Origin: Acanthochlamys bracteata
Lineage: Eukaryota; Streptophyta; Magnoliopsida; Pandanales; Velloziaceae
Direction: 5' to 3'
DNA length: 64,000 nt
NCBI GenBank assembly: GCA_019914995.1
Contig: CM034135.1
Span: 3,412,501-3,476,500 of the forward strand
The position numbers and the translations under genes are program-made. The notes below the pieces were generated by a model. That model worked only from the letters and a program-made list of their open reading frames with translations, searched no databases and was not told where the DNA came from. Positions 9,848 through 21,201 of the stretch are shown here, one piece after another. Position 1 is the first letter of the stretch. Each line of letters opens with the position of its first letter.

Positions 9848-11149
9848 ATGGATGACTCTATTCCAATCCCACCAACTACGAAACCATCTTGCAAGCAATA
9901 TTCAAACAGAACATTCCTGCATTTCTCCAAGCTATGCAGGGAGAAATCTGTAGGTGTTTTAGCATCAACAGAGATTCTAAAGCCTACCCGAGACTCCTCT
10001 TTTCCTAAAACAGAAGAAAAAGTTGAGTTCTTTGACGATGTTTTGGTTAAAAAACTACATGGTTTGGACGAAGCTCTGGTTTCCAAGTTTTTCTCTACTA
10101 TCTCATCTCTTAAACTGGCTTATATCCAACTTCAGCTAGCCCACATTCCGTATGATCCCAATAAATTCAAGATTGCTGATGAACTTGTTTCCTCTGGGCT
10201 TGATTGCCTCTCGCAGCTTCAAGAGTTGTACTTGAACAAGCGAAAAATCAAACTCAAGCCAATACCATCTCTGCTGCAAGAGATCCAAGAACAACAGGGT
10301 TTGTTGGAGAATCTTCATTCCAAGCTTCAAAGTAAAGACACTGGAATCCTTCGATTGAGATGGGAACTTGAAGAGTTGGAGTTGAAGAATGCAGAGTTGG
10401 AAGATGAGATTAATCGAAAAACTTCTCCAAGTGAAGTAGTTTTTCCATTAAACAGGGAGTGGACACCAAGTTTTTTCTATGAAGTGTTCAATTTGGCTTA
10501 CAAATCTATCCGTGACTTTGCGAAACCATTGATCGGATTGATGAAGGCTTCTGGTTGGGATCTTCACAGGGCTGCAAGTTCAATAACTGGCGTAGTCTCC
10601 TATGCTGAGAAATCCCACAAGAAGTATGCTTTTGAAGCTTATCTTTCAAGGGTAATGCTCTCAAGCAGCAGGGAAGATTACTTTGAGTTGGATCAGTTCG
10701 ATCGCGTTATGCGTTACAATGAACCCTTTGATTCTTTAGTCGCAGACCCGAATTCTAGTTTCAGTAGGTTTTGCCGGTTGAAGTATCTAACTGCTGTGCC
10801 ATCGAAGATGGAGAATTCATTCTTCAGCAACTTGGATCAGAGGGCATTTATATTGAACGGTGGGCACCCAAGAACACCATTCTATCGAGCATTCATAAGA
10901 ATGGCTAGATGTTTGTGGGCATTGCAGGTGATTGCTGACACATTTCCGAATGTTGAAATGCTTAGTGCAAAGATAGGAAACAAGTATTCAAAGGAGTTCA
11001 TGGATAGCGTTACGATTCCATTGATAATCAACAGAGAGGAGAATTTTGAAGTTGGTTTCACAGTAATGCCAGGGTTCAAGATAGGAACCAATTTTGTTCG
11101 TTGCAAAGTTTACTTGTGCAGCTTTGAAGCACTTGATCGTGCACGCTAG
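9848..11149 (+). CDS. GIL1/IRKI-like DUF641 protein
   Basis: A single exon of 433 codons from ATG 9848 to TAG 11147-11149. The N-terminal third contains the DUF641 signature region: 'VEFFDDVLVKKLHGLDEALV' and 'SSLKLAYIQLQLAHIPYDP'. A coiled coil follows ('LLQEIQEQQGLLENLHSKLQ', 'LRWELEELELKNAELEDEI', about residues 145-195). The C-terminal conserved part includes 'GLMKASGWDLHRAASSI', the 'KKYAFEAYLSRVM' stretch, 'GHPRTPFYRAFIRMARCLW' and the terminal 'VGFTVMPGFKIG'. Plant proteins of this type include GIL1 (gravitropic response to light) and IRKI (interactor of IRK kinase). The length is typical and nothing is broken. I cannot decide which paralogue group it belongs to. It converges tail-to-tail on the minus-strand gene ending at 11658. 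Confidence 0.9.
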   Translation: MDDSIPIPPTTKPSCKQYSNRTFLHFSKLCREKSVGVLASTEILKPTRDSSFPKTEEKVEFFDDVLVKKLHGLDEALVSKFFSTISSLKLAYIQLQLAHIPYDPNKFKIADELVSSGLDCLSQLQELYLNKRKIKLKPIPSLLQEIQEQQGLLENLHSKLQSKDTGILRLRWELEELELKNAELEDEINRKTSPSEVVFPLNREWTPSFFYEVFNLAYKSIRDFAKPLIGLMKASGWDLHRAASSITGVVSYAEKSHKKYAFEAYLSRVMLSSSREDYFELDQFDRVMRYNEPFDSLVADPNSSFSRFCRLKYLTAVPSKMENSFFSNLDQRAFILNGGHPRTPFYRAFIRMARCLWALQVIADTFPNVEMLSAKIGNKYSKEFMDSVTIPLIINREENFEVGFTVMPGFKIGTNFVRCKVYLCSFEALDRAR

Positions 11150-11657
11150 CTCTAAAGCTTCTCCAGTTTACTCGTAAGTCATTAGTTTACTTTTAACTAG
11201 GAATTCTGATTATAGCTTAGATTTTAATGGTTAGGTGATAGAGCCCTCTATTTCCTGGCTTTCTAACGGATTGACTTCTCTTCATCTGTACAATGTATGC
11301 ATAAAGTTCTATATACAAATATAGATGTATTATGTTGAGAGTACTTGTGCAAATGTTTCTGTCATGTGTTTGAATCTGTAGGATAGAATAATGAAGTCAT
11401 ATTGGTCTTTGCTTCAGCGTTGTTTTTGGAATATGCATGAACTTAGTGTTTTGTAGTAATCCTTTGCAGCTAGCAACTTGCTGTTAATTCACTATGGATT
11501 ATTATAAGCTGCAGAGCATAGACAGTAAACAGAGTGAGGAACCAATGTGCAGTATGCACGATTTTGACTAGCAAAAACTATACCAAGAACTATGTCTTTC
11601 CTGACTATGAATTTTATCGTTAGCAAGAGGAGATAAATAAATACATTTTTGAGATAT
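11150..11657. other. Convergent 3' spacer
   Basis: About 0.5 kb between the stops of two convergent genes. It should hold both 3' UTRs. No separate feature was seen. Confidence 0.6.
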
Positions 11658-12359
11658 TTATCTTGAGAATAGCTTCGCGAAGAAGTTGGTTGATTTTGAT
11701 TTCTCTAAGCAAGCAACATGAACATATCTCCCTAGGTTATCAACCTGTCGTGGTTCGCCTCTGGTGTCTTTCTTGCACACCCTGCAGGTCTTGTCCACCC
11801 ATCCTTCCTCCACGTATTGGCCATCAACTAGTAATAGAGAAACACTAATGTTACTTTGAGAGAAGAGCTTCGCTTAAATCACCTTTAGGCAAAAGCACCT
11901 CAGTAAGTAAAGGGTGCAGGGAACCGTTACCATCTACATAGGACTTGAAGAAATCTTTGTATGTTCCCCCAATCTTCCTTCGAAGTGCTCCATACTGCAT
12001 GAAATGATTCAAATAATTAATCAAATAGCTCAACAGAAGGAACTAGTTATGCTTTCATGTATCAGAACCTGTTCTCTTGACATCTTTCCTCCAGATCTTG
12101 TGGCTACCCTTGCATCCTCTAGTAGCTGAGCATCTTCGGAGGACCTAACCTGAGAGAAGTCCAGAGCCTCTGTGATACTCCCAAACAAAGACTGCTTGCC
12201 CTTCTTGCCCTCATCTTCTTTGTTTCCCGCCATTGCCCGAACTTCTCCAATTCTTGTAAAGGTTGCATTAGACTTTGAAGGGAAGACATTAGAAGGCACC
12301 CTCACTGATGTAGGGCAGAAATTCTCAGAGGAAGAGAGCGGTAAAGCCCTCATCCCCAT
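11658..12359 (-). CDS. Small plastid-type protein with CxxC...HxxxC motif
   Basis: Three exons fit in phase: 12359..12069, 11994..11931 and 11827..11658, giving 174 residues. All introns are GT-AG. The first roughly 40 residues are serine-rich with basic residues and few acidic ones ('MGMRALPLSSSENF', 'SVRVPSNVFPSKSNATFTR'), as in a chloroplast transit peptide. The middle has 'SLFGSITEALDFSQVRSSED' and 'LRRKIGGTYKDFFKSYVDV'. The C-terminal exon has 'VDKTCRVCKKDTRGEPRQVD', 'GRYVHVACLEKSK' and ends 'NFFAKLFSR'. The C-x2-C...H-x3-C arrangement suggests a small zinc site. It resembles a conserved green-plant protein whose function I do not know. The targeting call is from composition only. Confidence 0.8.
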
Positions 12360-12433
12360 ATCTGCTCAAAACTAACTTTGAATAATTTTTCAAAATTCCA
12401 AGATTTATAAGTATGGATCTCGACGGCCTACTG

Positions 12434-12578
12434 TTGGTTTGTGCTCAGTGGAAACATGTCATGTTGCCCACACAAAAGTTGGAGTTTCTTGTGGTTGTTT
12501 ATGGGTTGGTTTGTGCGCAGTGGAAACATGTCATGCTGCCCACACGAAAGTTGGAGTTCTTGTGGTTGGTGATGGGAT
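12434..12578. repeat. 72-bp tandem duplication upstream of minus-strand gene
   Basis: Two copies of a unit beginning 'ttggtttgtgctcagtgg' and 'ttggtttgtgcgcagtgg' at 12434 and 12506. Each continues through 'aaacatgtcatg.tgcccaca' and 'aaagttggagtt.cttgtggt' with only a few differences. The pair lies about 75 bp upstream of the start codon at 12359, so in the promoter of that minus-strand gene. Each copy carries an 'acatgtcatg' palindrome-like core. Confidence 0.85.
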
Positions 12579-14931
12579 GGCGTGGCTTTAAGTGCACCCT
12601 GTTAAAACTAAGGCTGCTAATTCAGGAAATCTTGACAAGGGAATCTAAAGCTTCTAGTTCTTTCTTAAGTTGCAATCTATTATCTACTTGCAATTTCACG
12701 AGTATTTAAAATCCATACCTGAAGGTTTAATCGGGTCCTGCCACATTGAACTTGTCTGTATGCCAAGTTTTCAAGTTACTGGCTTACTGTATAAGTTCTG
12801 GACAAGTAGGAATTGTTTCGGTTCCAGTTAATTATTGACATAATTCATTAGTACAGAACTTCAACAACTCATCTGTAGCAACTAGCGACCAGCTTACGGG
12901 AGACGAAGGCAGTACATACCTAGTGCGACCTCAAGGCCTCTGCTGTTTCTCTTGAGCGAAGTTGTAACTGTAACTGATCGCAATTTTCTTTATGATTGAA
13001 GATCCAGCGTTTGCTGTTTCATGTGAATGACCAAGAATTATTGCGGTGCCCGACTCCTGTGCCTCACGAAGGTCGTCATCAAAGTTCTTCCCTGGTTTCT
13101 CTGTTGAGCGTCCTCTTCATTCTTTTCTTTAATAAAAAATAAAAATTTATTTTTAAAATTTATTTTCAACAATTATATTTTAAAATTTTAATTTTAAACT
13201 CTGTTCTCAATAAAAAATAAGCATAAAAATTAAATTTATTTTCACCGGATAGACTTTAAATAATTTATTTTTCAAAATTTATTTTTCGCAACTCCATTTT
13301 CAAGCAAAATAAATATGCCTAATCTTCTATAGACATAATTGTTCCTGCTGTTTTTCCATCAGTTGAAATATTTATAGGTTTGATGATCTCAAATCAATAC
13401 CGTGGCTCCTTGATGAAGTGCTTCTGCTTAATGTTAGAGGACATTTTGGAGTGATTCAAATAATAAACTTTTTTTTTAAAGTAAAATGTTTATTAAAATT
13501 AAATTAAAATAAAATTTTGATATAATAATAAGCAATGCCAAATATAACATTGGTCTACAATCGGATCTAGTCAAGTAGACGTGGTTGTCTCATCAACCTT
13601 TATGAAGTCAAGTAGACGCGCAACAAGTTCAGACTCAAATGAGTCCCGATATCTTGGAAATATCTGCAACCATATCGATCGATGCATCGCATCGAAAGAA
13701 CAACTACTTATTAGGCTAGAATTGCAAGCATAAGCACACGCTACTTTTACAGCATGTTTCAGTTTTCACTGAGTTTTATGGTTTTTTTTTTTCAAAATTT
13801 AATGTTAATATTCCATGTAGTTTAATTATGTTTTCGAATTTTATTTTAATTAAAATTTTATTTTCATTACTATAAATTTATTTTACGTATTTAATTATTA
13901 TTTTAAATTTTATTTGCATTAAATTTTATTCCATGTAGTAGGACTTTAGTAAAATTCACTTAAACAGGTCCTAACTAAAGTCCTACTAACCAAAAGTGTC
14001 GGAGTGAGAAAAAACGAGAATAATTAATTCCAATTTGTAAAATAATACAGTTGAACAATATCTAATCCAAGACTTCATTTCGACAAACATAAGAAGCACA
14101 TACTCATAGGATAGTTCTAGGGGACCATGTACCTGGAACTAAAACATAAAAGTCTGAAAAATTTTTATTACGCAAAATTTGTTTATATTTTTTAATATTT
14201 TAAATAAAATTTTAAATATTTATAAAATATATATTAAAAAATTTTGTTAGAAAAATGCAAAGCCAAACGATCCGATAACTTGTGTTAATAATATGATGTT
14301 TTTACAAGGATGCAGCTTGCTCCATGTATGCCAAAATCAGTGCTTGGTAGACTTACATAGAGAAGCCATAAACGGACACATGATGAATATCTATACTTTT
14401 TGGGCGACTTTTTGAGCTTTTTCATTCCAAAAAACTTAGAAAATTTTTTTAAAAGATTTTAAAGAGCATGAACAAATTGTACGTCATGAGATAATTGTAC
14501 GTATAAATTTTTTTTTCTAAAAAGTCCTAAAAATTTTCTGGGAACTGTTTTTTCAAAAGTTGTATTTTTTTAACTATTTTAAACATGGCTTATATCCAAT
14601 AGGGCAAATAGAAGCCAAAAGAACCTGAACTGCTGCTCTGTAGGAGATTGTTCTAAGTCGGCAAACATTACTTCAGAACCTGTGATTGCAGTTCATATCA
14701 GAGTTAGGCATAAGATTAAAGAAGTCTACTCAGTATTTTCAGACAAAGTCATATACTTTAATGCCCTAATGTCTTATGAGGTAAATCCTCAATTGTCACG
14801 AGGAATATGCATGTTACGGAAATTCAAGATCTTCACCAGGCAAATTTGCTGAGATCACAAACTAATGCAGAGTTATGTATAACTTGCAAAAATTCATGAA
14901 ACTGCAGTTCCTATGCTAACTCATCACTTAC
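12579..14931. other. Intergenic, AT-rich, no gene seen
   Basis: No coding region recognised. AT-rich repeat debris at about 13130-13310, 13440-13520, 13780-13930 and 14150-14260. The missing 3' exons of the adjacent KUP/HAK relic would be expected here on the minus strand. I looked for their motifs and did not find any, so that end of the gene appears lost. Confidence 0.45.
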
Positions 14932-16045
14932 CTGTCATGCATAGCAAAATTTCGCCCACTGACTTCCAGCCAAGTCTTTGTTTTCTTCAGGATCTTAAAG
15001 ATGAAGTATCGTGAAAGTTCTTTATAGACATCAGGGTTCCAAGGGAAAACATTATATACTTTAATCGCTCTAATCCATAGCAACCATGCTAGGATAACTG
15101 GAGCAAAGAAGAATCCTACACGGTGTGCGCCATAGTTTGAAGAGTGAATAGACACACAATCAGGAAGCATGTAATTGGGAGCACAGCATCTACATGAAAG
15201 AAATCTTGTTATTAGATAATAAAGTGATAATCACATAGTTTCATGTCTAGAAGATAACACTTTTATCTGCATTGCTAAAACAATATAACAACTCCAAATT
15301 TTTTTAAAAATTTTTTTGACTTACATTTAAGACGAACGCCATGACTCTTTGGCATTGATACCTCAAGCCCAGAAACGGCAGAAATACTGATGAAAAGCAA
15401 GCACTTATAGGTCAGTAATCCAGTTGCTACTAAGTAACAATTCAACTCTTTTCATGCAGAAAACATACCTGATATACTGAAGTGAGAATACCGTCTCAAA
15501 TAACCATACATATTCCAAGCATAACAACTACAGCCAGAATCATTTTCAATTTGTTATGCCTTTCAGGTCAAAACTTTATTCGAGATTCCGTTTTTGCTTC
15601 CTTTTGAGCATTCTAATTTGACGTGGAGAAATTCTCGTCTGCAACTTGCCTATTTAGGCAGTAGGCTTACATTGGCATGCCTACATATTTAACAAGTATA
15701 TAGCAAACGTCCCACCTTCAAATCAGAAAAGCAAGTCTTAAGATTATAAAGACTCAACAAATTAGTATCTAACAATTTAACTACCTTGTCCATTATCATC
15801 AGCTCGAAGCACAATAAACACATACTTGAACAGAGGGATAAGTATGAGAGTCCAGAATATGAATGAAAGCACTCGAAAAAGTTTCATCATTCGTTTCAGA
15901 ATGTGGTATGCCTTCTGCAAATGTGCTTTTGTAGACATGTAAGGAAGAAATGCCAAGGTCATATGCAACACCAAGGCTTTGGACGCTAACAGCAATACGG
16001 GCCTCAAGAATTCCACTGAAAACACTTCCACATTCAAAATTTTCA
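14932..16045 (-). pseudogene. KUP/HAK/KT potassium transporter pseudogene
   Basis: Three blocks on the minus strand match consecutive exons of plant KUP/HAK/KT K+ transporters. Block 1 (about 16045-15785) has '[10 protein letters not shown]', '[20 protein letters not shown]' in one frame, then '[20 protein letters not shown]' and 'LRADDNGQG' in another, ending at a GT donor. Block 2 (15386-15325) reads 'SISAVSGLEVSMPKSH'. Block 3 (15189-14932) has '[13 protein letters not shown]', then in another frame '[16 protein letters not shown]', '[17 protein letters not shown]', then 'EILLCMTG' and a GTAAGT donor. At least three frame changes are needed. The family signature 'GVVYGD(L/I)GTSPLYV' is degenerate, and the later exons are absent. 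Splice sites survive, so this is a decayed genomic copy, not a processed one. Confidence 0.82.
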
Positions 16046-16379
16046 GAACACTGGTGGACTTGAACAAAAAGGGATCCGGGACAATAAAGAAAGAAAAGGA
16101 AAAGAATGCGAACAAATATGGCATCTCACTTCTTAGTCACTAATTTAACTTCACCATTCTAAACAAAAGCTGTAGTTCTCAGAACAGCAACGTATCCTAA
16201 ACCTCCACCACACTTAAAGTACTGATTATCGGAATTAGCATATAACAGTTGTAATCAGAAAAATGGAACTGAACTGAACCAACACACAAACACCACCACC
16301 TAATAATTTTCTCAAATAAACTGAAGGTGGTAAGCTCTTATCACCATTTTCGATCATTAGAATTTTAAAGAAACGCTTT

Positions 16380-18881
16380 TGTCAAGACCCAAAACTATAC
16401 CCTGACCGGCATTGGACTAAACCGAGCTTAAATAAGGCCCAAACTCGGCCTAATTCAGTAAGTCTGACACAAAAATATCATAAACGGTTCACCAAATATC
16501 TCAACAAAAAAAAAAAAATTGGGCAAAATCTTCCCTATAATTTCAAGTGAAAACCTGTATCATAATAAATCACTTAATAACAACAAAACAGAACAAATAA
16601 ACAAAATCATATAAATACTAAAATCAGCAAAAAATATTTATGGGCTACCGGTAGCCACCGACACTTATTACAATCCAAAATAAATACCATTGCAATACCA
16701 CATACAATAAAGTACAAGAAAAGTCAATATCCTTCGAGGATTACAGAGCTAACTACATGTCAAAAGATTTATAAAATAACTTCCGTACGCTCTTAGTTCA
16801 GTAATATCGAGTCTAATCAGCGTCCGTTAGCTCCTGACCTATTTGGGAGAGGCCAAAGAAGAAAAAAGAGGGTGAGCCCAGTCTCATTGAGGTAAAACAG
16901 CAGAATGCCCAATTTAGATAATGCATTAAGTAGGCATTATAGTACTATCTATATGAAGCAAATGCAACGATAGATCAGATCAGGTTCTACTAAGTCCTGA
17001 ATCCTTCCATACCGACTCAGTTCTTAGCAGAGATATATGATAATATGAAACAATGTTGTGCAATACTCTCAAGGCTATAATATATATACATATATATAGT
17101 GTACCAATGCAAGCAAATATATGTAATGAAGTATGCGGATGCATCAAATGTAATAATCATACAAAATAGGCGATCGAGTGAGATCACATCTCCAACTCAC
17201 ATCACCCTATCGGATATATCATACAAGTATCCATACGTAATACTTTTATATATATCAAACCACAGACGAGCTCGGTGCCCAATATGTTTTGAGACCCACC
17301 GGCAAGCAATATCATTACAGCTCGGTGCCTAGTATGTCTTGAAACCCACCGATAATTCATATCTTATAACTCGATGCCCAGTATGTTCTGGGACCCATCG
17401 GCTATCCATATATTTCAGTGCCCAGTATTTTCTAGGACCCACCGTATTAACATTTCATTCAAACATACATAATATAATAGGCTATGACAATACCTGCTAG
17501 GTTCTACATTGTCTCATACCAATGCAGTCCCTAACAAGTAGATGCAACATAATAGATTTTCACTCAATGAACATGCTATGCCTAATACCTTCAATGCTAT
17601 CGTGACTATACTTATGCATATATGAAGGAAAAATATTGACATGTATATAGTATATTCTTATAATTATGCCATATAGTTTACAATATACAAACATACTAGT
17701 ACTAACTATAAATATGATGTGAAATAAACCTAAACATGTACAGGCATATGTAGCATGAAAGATAAATCATAATATATAACGAGAATGGGAAAGTACGCAG
17801 AATTTTCAAAGTGAATGCTACCTGTACCGAAAGCCTAACGTTAATTTAGGAAGAAAATGTGGCACGGTAACCCTCACCTGTAGTCCAAGCAAGTATTTAC
17901 ATCAACTGTCAACTCTAAGCCGCACCGTTCGAACTCAAATCACTCGTACCACCTAACGTGCATACGGGCATATTCAATAATAAGCACGCTAATGAAAGCT
18001 AAATCAAATACTTGTAATAAATATCTAACTAAGTTTGAGTCCAAGGTTCAATAGCATACGGTGAACCATTTTAGAATTTCATTCGTTCAACGGTTTATTC
18101 AAATTCCTAATCCACTACACAATAAGTACTAACTAACGAATCCAAGAAGCTTACCGATGAGGTGAGACGATCGAATGCTAAAACGACTTGAATCGGCAAC
18201 AAATTGCGTATTTTCAATCCAACGATTTCTTAAAATGAAACGAATTAATAATTCATCTAACAATAATTACAAATACGCGAAGCAAGTATTTTTGACTCAC
18301 CTAACCGAGTTGCCGGAAAGTTCGCCGAATTCCAACGAGCTAGGGTTCCGGCCAAGTGCGTTCAAAACAGTAAAAATGACCAACACTGCTAGTAGAATCC
18401 AATGGAATAGACGACGAGCTTTAATTTTGTCGCCGGCGGCAGGAATTGACGAAATAGCGTCCGGCAGGCGAACTCACACGAAATCAACTGACGGAGCTGA
18501 AAATCAACGCAAATAACTGAGGGAAAAGACTGAGCAAGTTAAGGGGAACGTTTCTAGCTATTTACCTTCACTGGAACGCCGGCAAAATGACCGGACAAAT
18601 TTTAAAAATTTGTCCCGCACGGCGTAGCTCGCCGGAATTGATAAAGACTACCGAAAATGAGGAGGAGGATGGCTTGAGAAGATGAAATAAAGTGAATATC
18701 GCCGGAGAGGGGTTGATTTCACGCCGGAGAGGAGCCGGAGCAGTGAGGGCTGATGGGTTCGGGCAGAGCAGTGAGGAAGGAGGAAGGAAGAAGAAAGAAA
18801 AATAAAAACAAAGACATTACATGTTAGGGCCACTAGTTTCAGTTATAGTTTTCTTTAGCCCACAGAATTATAGTTATTACA
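16380..18881 (-). repeat. 3' LTR of Ty3/gypsy element
   Basis: On the minus strand this runs from TGTAATAACTATAATTC (18881 downward) to ...GGGTCTTGACA (ending at 16380), about 2.5 kb with TG...CA ends. It lies immediately downstream of the integrase C-terminus of a gypsy element. The junction phrase 'aaattcgaggacgaatttt' (about 18897-18915) followed by a short purine-rich run before the LTR is typical of this lineage. The LTR holds a 4-unit tandem repeat at about 17262-17450. ORFs in it are not conserved. Ends are inferred from sequence, since no second LTR exists in the window to compare. Confidence 0.7.
17262..17450. repeat. Four-copy tandem repeat inside the LTR
   Basis: Four degenerate units of about 45-60 bp each contain 'cggtgcccaatatgttttga' or a variant ('cagtatgttctggg', 'cagtattttctagg'), then 'acccaccg' or 'acccatcg', separated by AT-rich spacers. 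Repeats of this kind occur in LTRs of several plant gypsy families. Possible protein-binding or structural role is unknown. Confidence 0.75.
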
Positions 18882-18998
18882 ATATAATCCTTTTATTTAA
18901 AAATTCGTCCTCGAATTTTCTAATAAAAGAAGAGAAAAAGTTATATCTCAAGAAGTGAATAGCCAAGGATATTTCGCTTCCAATTCAGCTACTAACTC

Positions 18999-19232
18999 TC
19001 ACGTTGCTTTCCTACGCGAATGGTTCTTCCATAATACCAAGCCAAAAGGTAACTCTCGTCTGCGGAATCTACATATTTGACGGTCTAAAATAGCCTCTGG
19101 AAGTTCCTCATAAGTTAGATCTTCTCGTATCTGCCCAACAATTGGCTCGACCAAGTGAGACGGATCACGCAAGCACCTACGAAGCATCGATACATGAAAC
19201 ACCGGATGCACACCTACTAGACTCGACGGCAA
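18999..19232 (-). pseudogene. Gypsy integrase C-terminal/chromodomain-like tail
   Basis: A fragment of about 77 codons with the hallmark 'GVHPVFHVSMLRRCLRDPSH' and 'LTYEELPEAILDRQ', ending 'LVLWKNHSRRKAT'. In chromoviral gypsy elements this follows the integrase core and ends the polyprotein. It is separated from the integrase core by frame changes around 19233-19435, where coding similarity continues in other frames. Confidence 0.85.
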
Positions 19233-19435
19233 GGCTAACCTATAAGCAACCTCGTCTATGCGTTCTATGATCTCAAAGGGGCCAATGAATCTAGGGCTGA
19301 CTTCCCCTTCTTTCCAAATCGTAGAATACCTTTTATTGGAGAAACTCGCAAAAAGACCTCATCGCCAATAGAAAAAGATACCGCACGACGCTTAGGATCG
19401 GCATAGGCTTTCTGTCTACTCTGAGCTGCAGCTAT

Positions 19436-20407
19436 TTACTCTCGGACTAACTTAATCTTCTCAGTAGTGTCACGAATAATATCTGGCAAAAGTTCATCAG
19501 CTTCTCGAGTTTCGAACCAACAAACTGGTGATCTACACTTCCTACCGTACAAGACCTCAAACGATGCCATTTGAATACTAGCCTGAAAGCTGTTATTATA
19601 GGCAAACTCCACTAGTGACAAATGTTGATCCCAAGATTGTCCCAACTCGAGTGCACAAGAGCGTAACATGTCTTCTAAAGTCTGAATCGTACGCTCAAAT
19701 TGCCCGTCTGTCTGCGGATGAAAGGCTGTACTGTAAGTCAACTAGGTACCAAGTGCTCGCTGGACCTTACCCCAAAAACGAGAAGTGAACTGTGCCACAC
19801 GATCTGAAACAATCGTCAAAGAAATACCGTGCAACTTCACTATCTCCTTCACATATAACTCTGCATATCGAGTCGCATCGTAAGTGGTCCGAACGGGTAA
19901 CAAATGTGCACTCTTGGTTAATCGATCCACAATCACCCAAATAGAATCATAATCTTGCGGAGTTCGAGGTAGTCCTGTCACGAAATCCATACAAATGTGG
20001 TCCCACTTCCACTCGGGAATAGGTAAAGGCTGCAACAATCTTTCAGGCTTTCGATGTTCTGTCTTTACAGATTGACAAGTGAGGCAACGAGAGACATAAT
20101 CGGCAACGTCTCTCTTCAAACCACTCCACCAATATAATTGCTTCAGATCATGATACATCTTAATAGAACCCAGATGAACTGAATATGTAGACTTATGTGC
20201 CTCCTCTAAAATCTCACGACGCAGATCATCAACATCTGGAACACATAACCTGGAGCCACACCAAACAATACCATCAGCGTCAACAGAAAACTCCTTGACA
20301 ATACCCGCTTTGACTTGATCGGGTAACTTGGTCAACTGCGGGTCCGCTATTGTCCAGCCATAATCATATCTTTCAAAACATAACGCACCGCCAAGTGGGC
20401 AAACCAA
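19436..20407 (-). pseudogene. Gypsy integrase core, interrupted by a stop
   Basis: Two adjacent in-frame open segments, 20407..19742 and 19741..19436, separated by an in-frame stop at 19742-19744. The first has the zinc-binding HHCC region ('EEAHKSTYSVHLG', 'SRCLTCQSVK'), then 'WDHICMDFVTGLPRT' and 'DSIWVIVDRLTKSAHLLPV', with the second catalytic Asp in 'TIVSDR'. The conserved 'SDRGTQF' reads 'SDRVAQF'. The second segment holds 'TYSTAFHPQTDGQFERTIQT' with the third catalytic acid, and 'WDQHLSLVEFAYNNSF'. Confidence 0.9.
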
Positions 20408-20472
20408 GCCTCAGATCTAGCCTCCAATCTCAAGCCACTCAACTGAAGCCAATCTAGGTCATAAGTTAGAGG

Positions 20473-20976
20473 TCAAGGTACCGCTGTAAGATGGGCCAAA
20501 CTCCCTACGCACTTACTACTTAAAGCATCTGCCACCACGTTGGCTTTCCCCGAATGATAGAGAATCGTGCAATCGTAATCCTTCAACAGTTCTAACCAAC
20601 GCCTCTGCCTCAAATTCAGTTCGTTCTGAATAAAAATATATTTTAAGCTCTTATGATCAGTATAAATCTCACACGACTCGCCATATAAGTAATGCCTCCA
20701 AATCTTAAGTGCAAATACAACAGCGGCTAATTCCAAATCATGCGTTGGATAATTTTGCTCATGCTTCTTAAGCTATCGAGAGGCGTAAGCAATGACACGA
20801 CCCTGCTGCATTAACACACAACCCAAGCCAACTCCAGATGCATCACAATACACTTGAAAACCACCCCCGCTAACCGGTAGTACAAGGACTGGTGCTGAAG
20901 TCAAACATGCTTTTAATTTTTGGAAGCTCTCCTCACACTTAGCGCTCCAAAGAAACTTTACTCCCTTGCGAGTCAA
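20473..20976 (-). pseudogene. Gypsy RNase H domain, fragmented
   Basis: Two open pieces, 20976..20773 and 20736..20473. The first has '[20 protein letters not shown]'. The second has '[19 protein letters not shown]', '[11 protein letters not shown]' and 'NVVADALS', all standard gypsy RNase H motifs. The two pieces are in one reading frame and are split by an in-frame stop just after 'ASR' near 20771. Confidence 0.9.
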
Positions 20977-21201
20977 ACCAGTTAAGGGTGTAGCTATCTT
21001 GGAAAAATCCTGAACAAATCTTCTATAATATCCGGCTAATCCAAGAAAACTACGAATCTCTGCGACATTCTTTGGTCTACCCCAGTTCTTTATAGCCTCT
21101 ATTTTCTGTGGGTCTACAGTAACCCCTGATCCAGAAACAACGTGTCCTAAAAAGGTAACACGATCCAGCCAAAACTCACATTTAGACAGCTTGGCATATA
21201 A

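Noticed and set aside
18175..18833. ORFs on both strands inside the gypsy LTR (18175-18516 plus, 18648-18833 minus, the latter signal-peptide-like)
   Set aside because: They lie wholly within the LTR, show no conserved motif and are better explained as chance frames in GC-richer LTR sequence.
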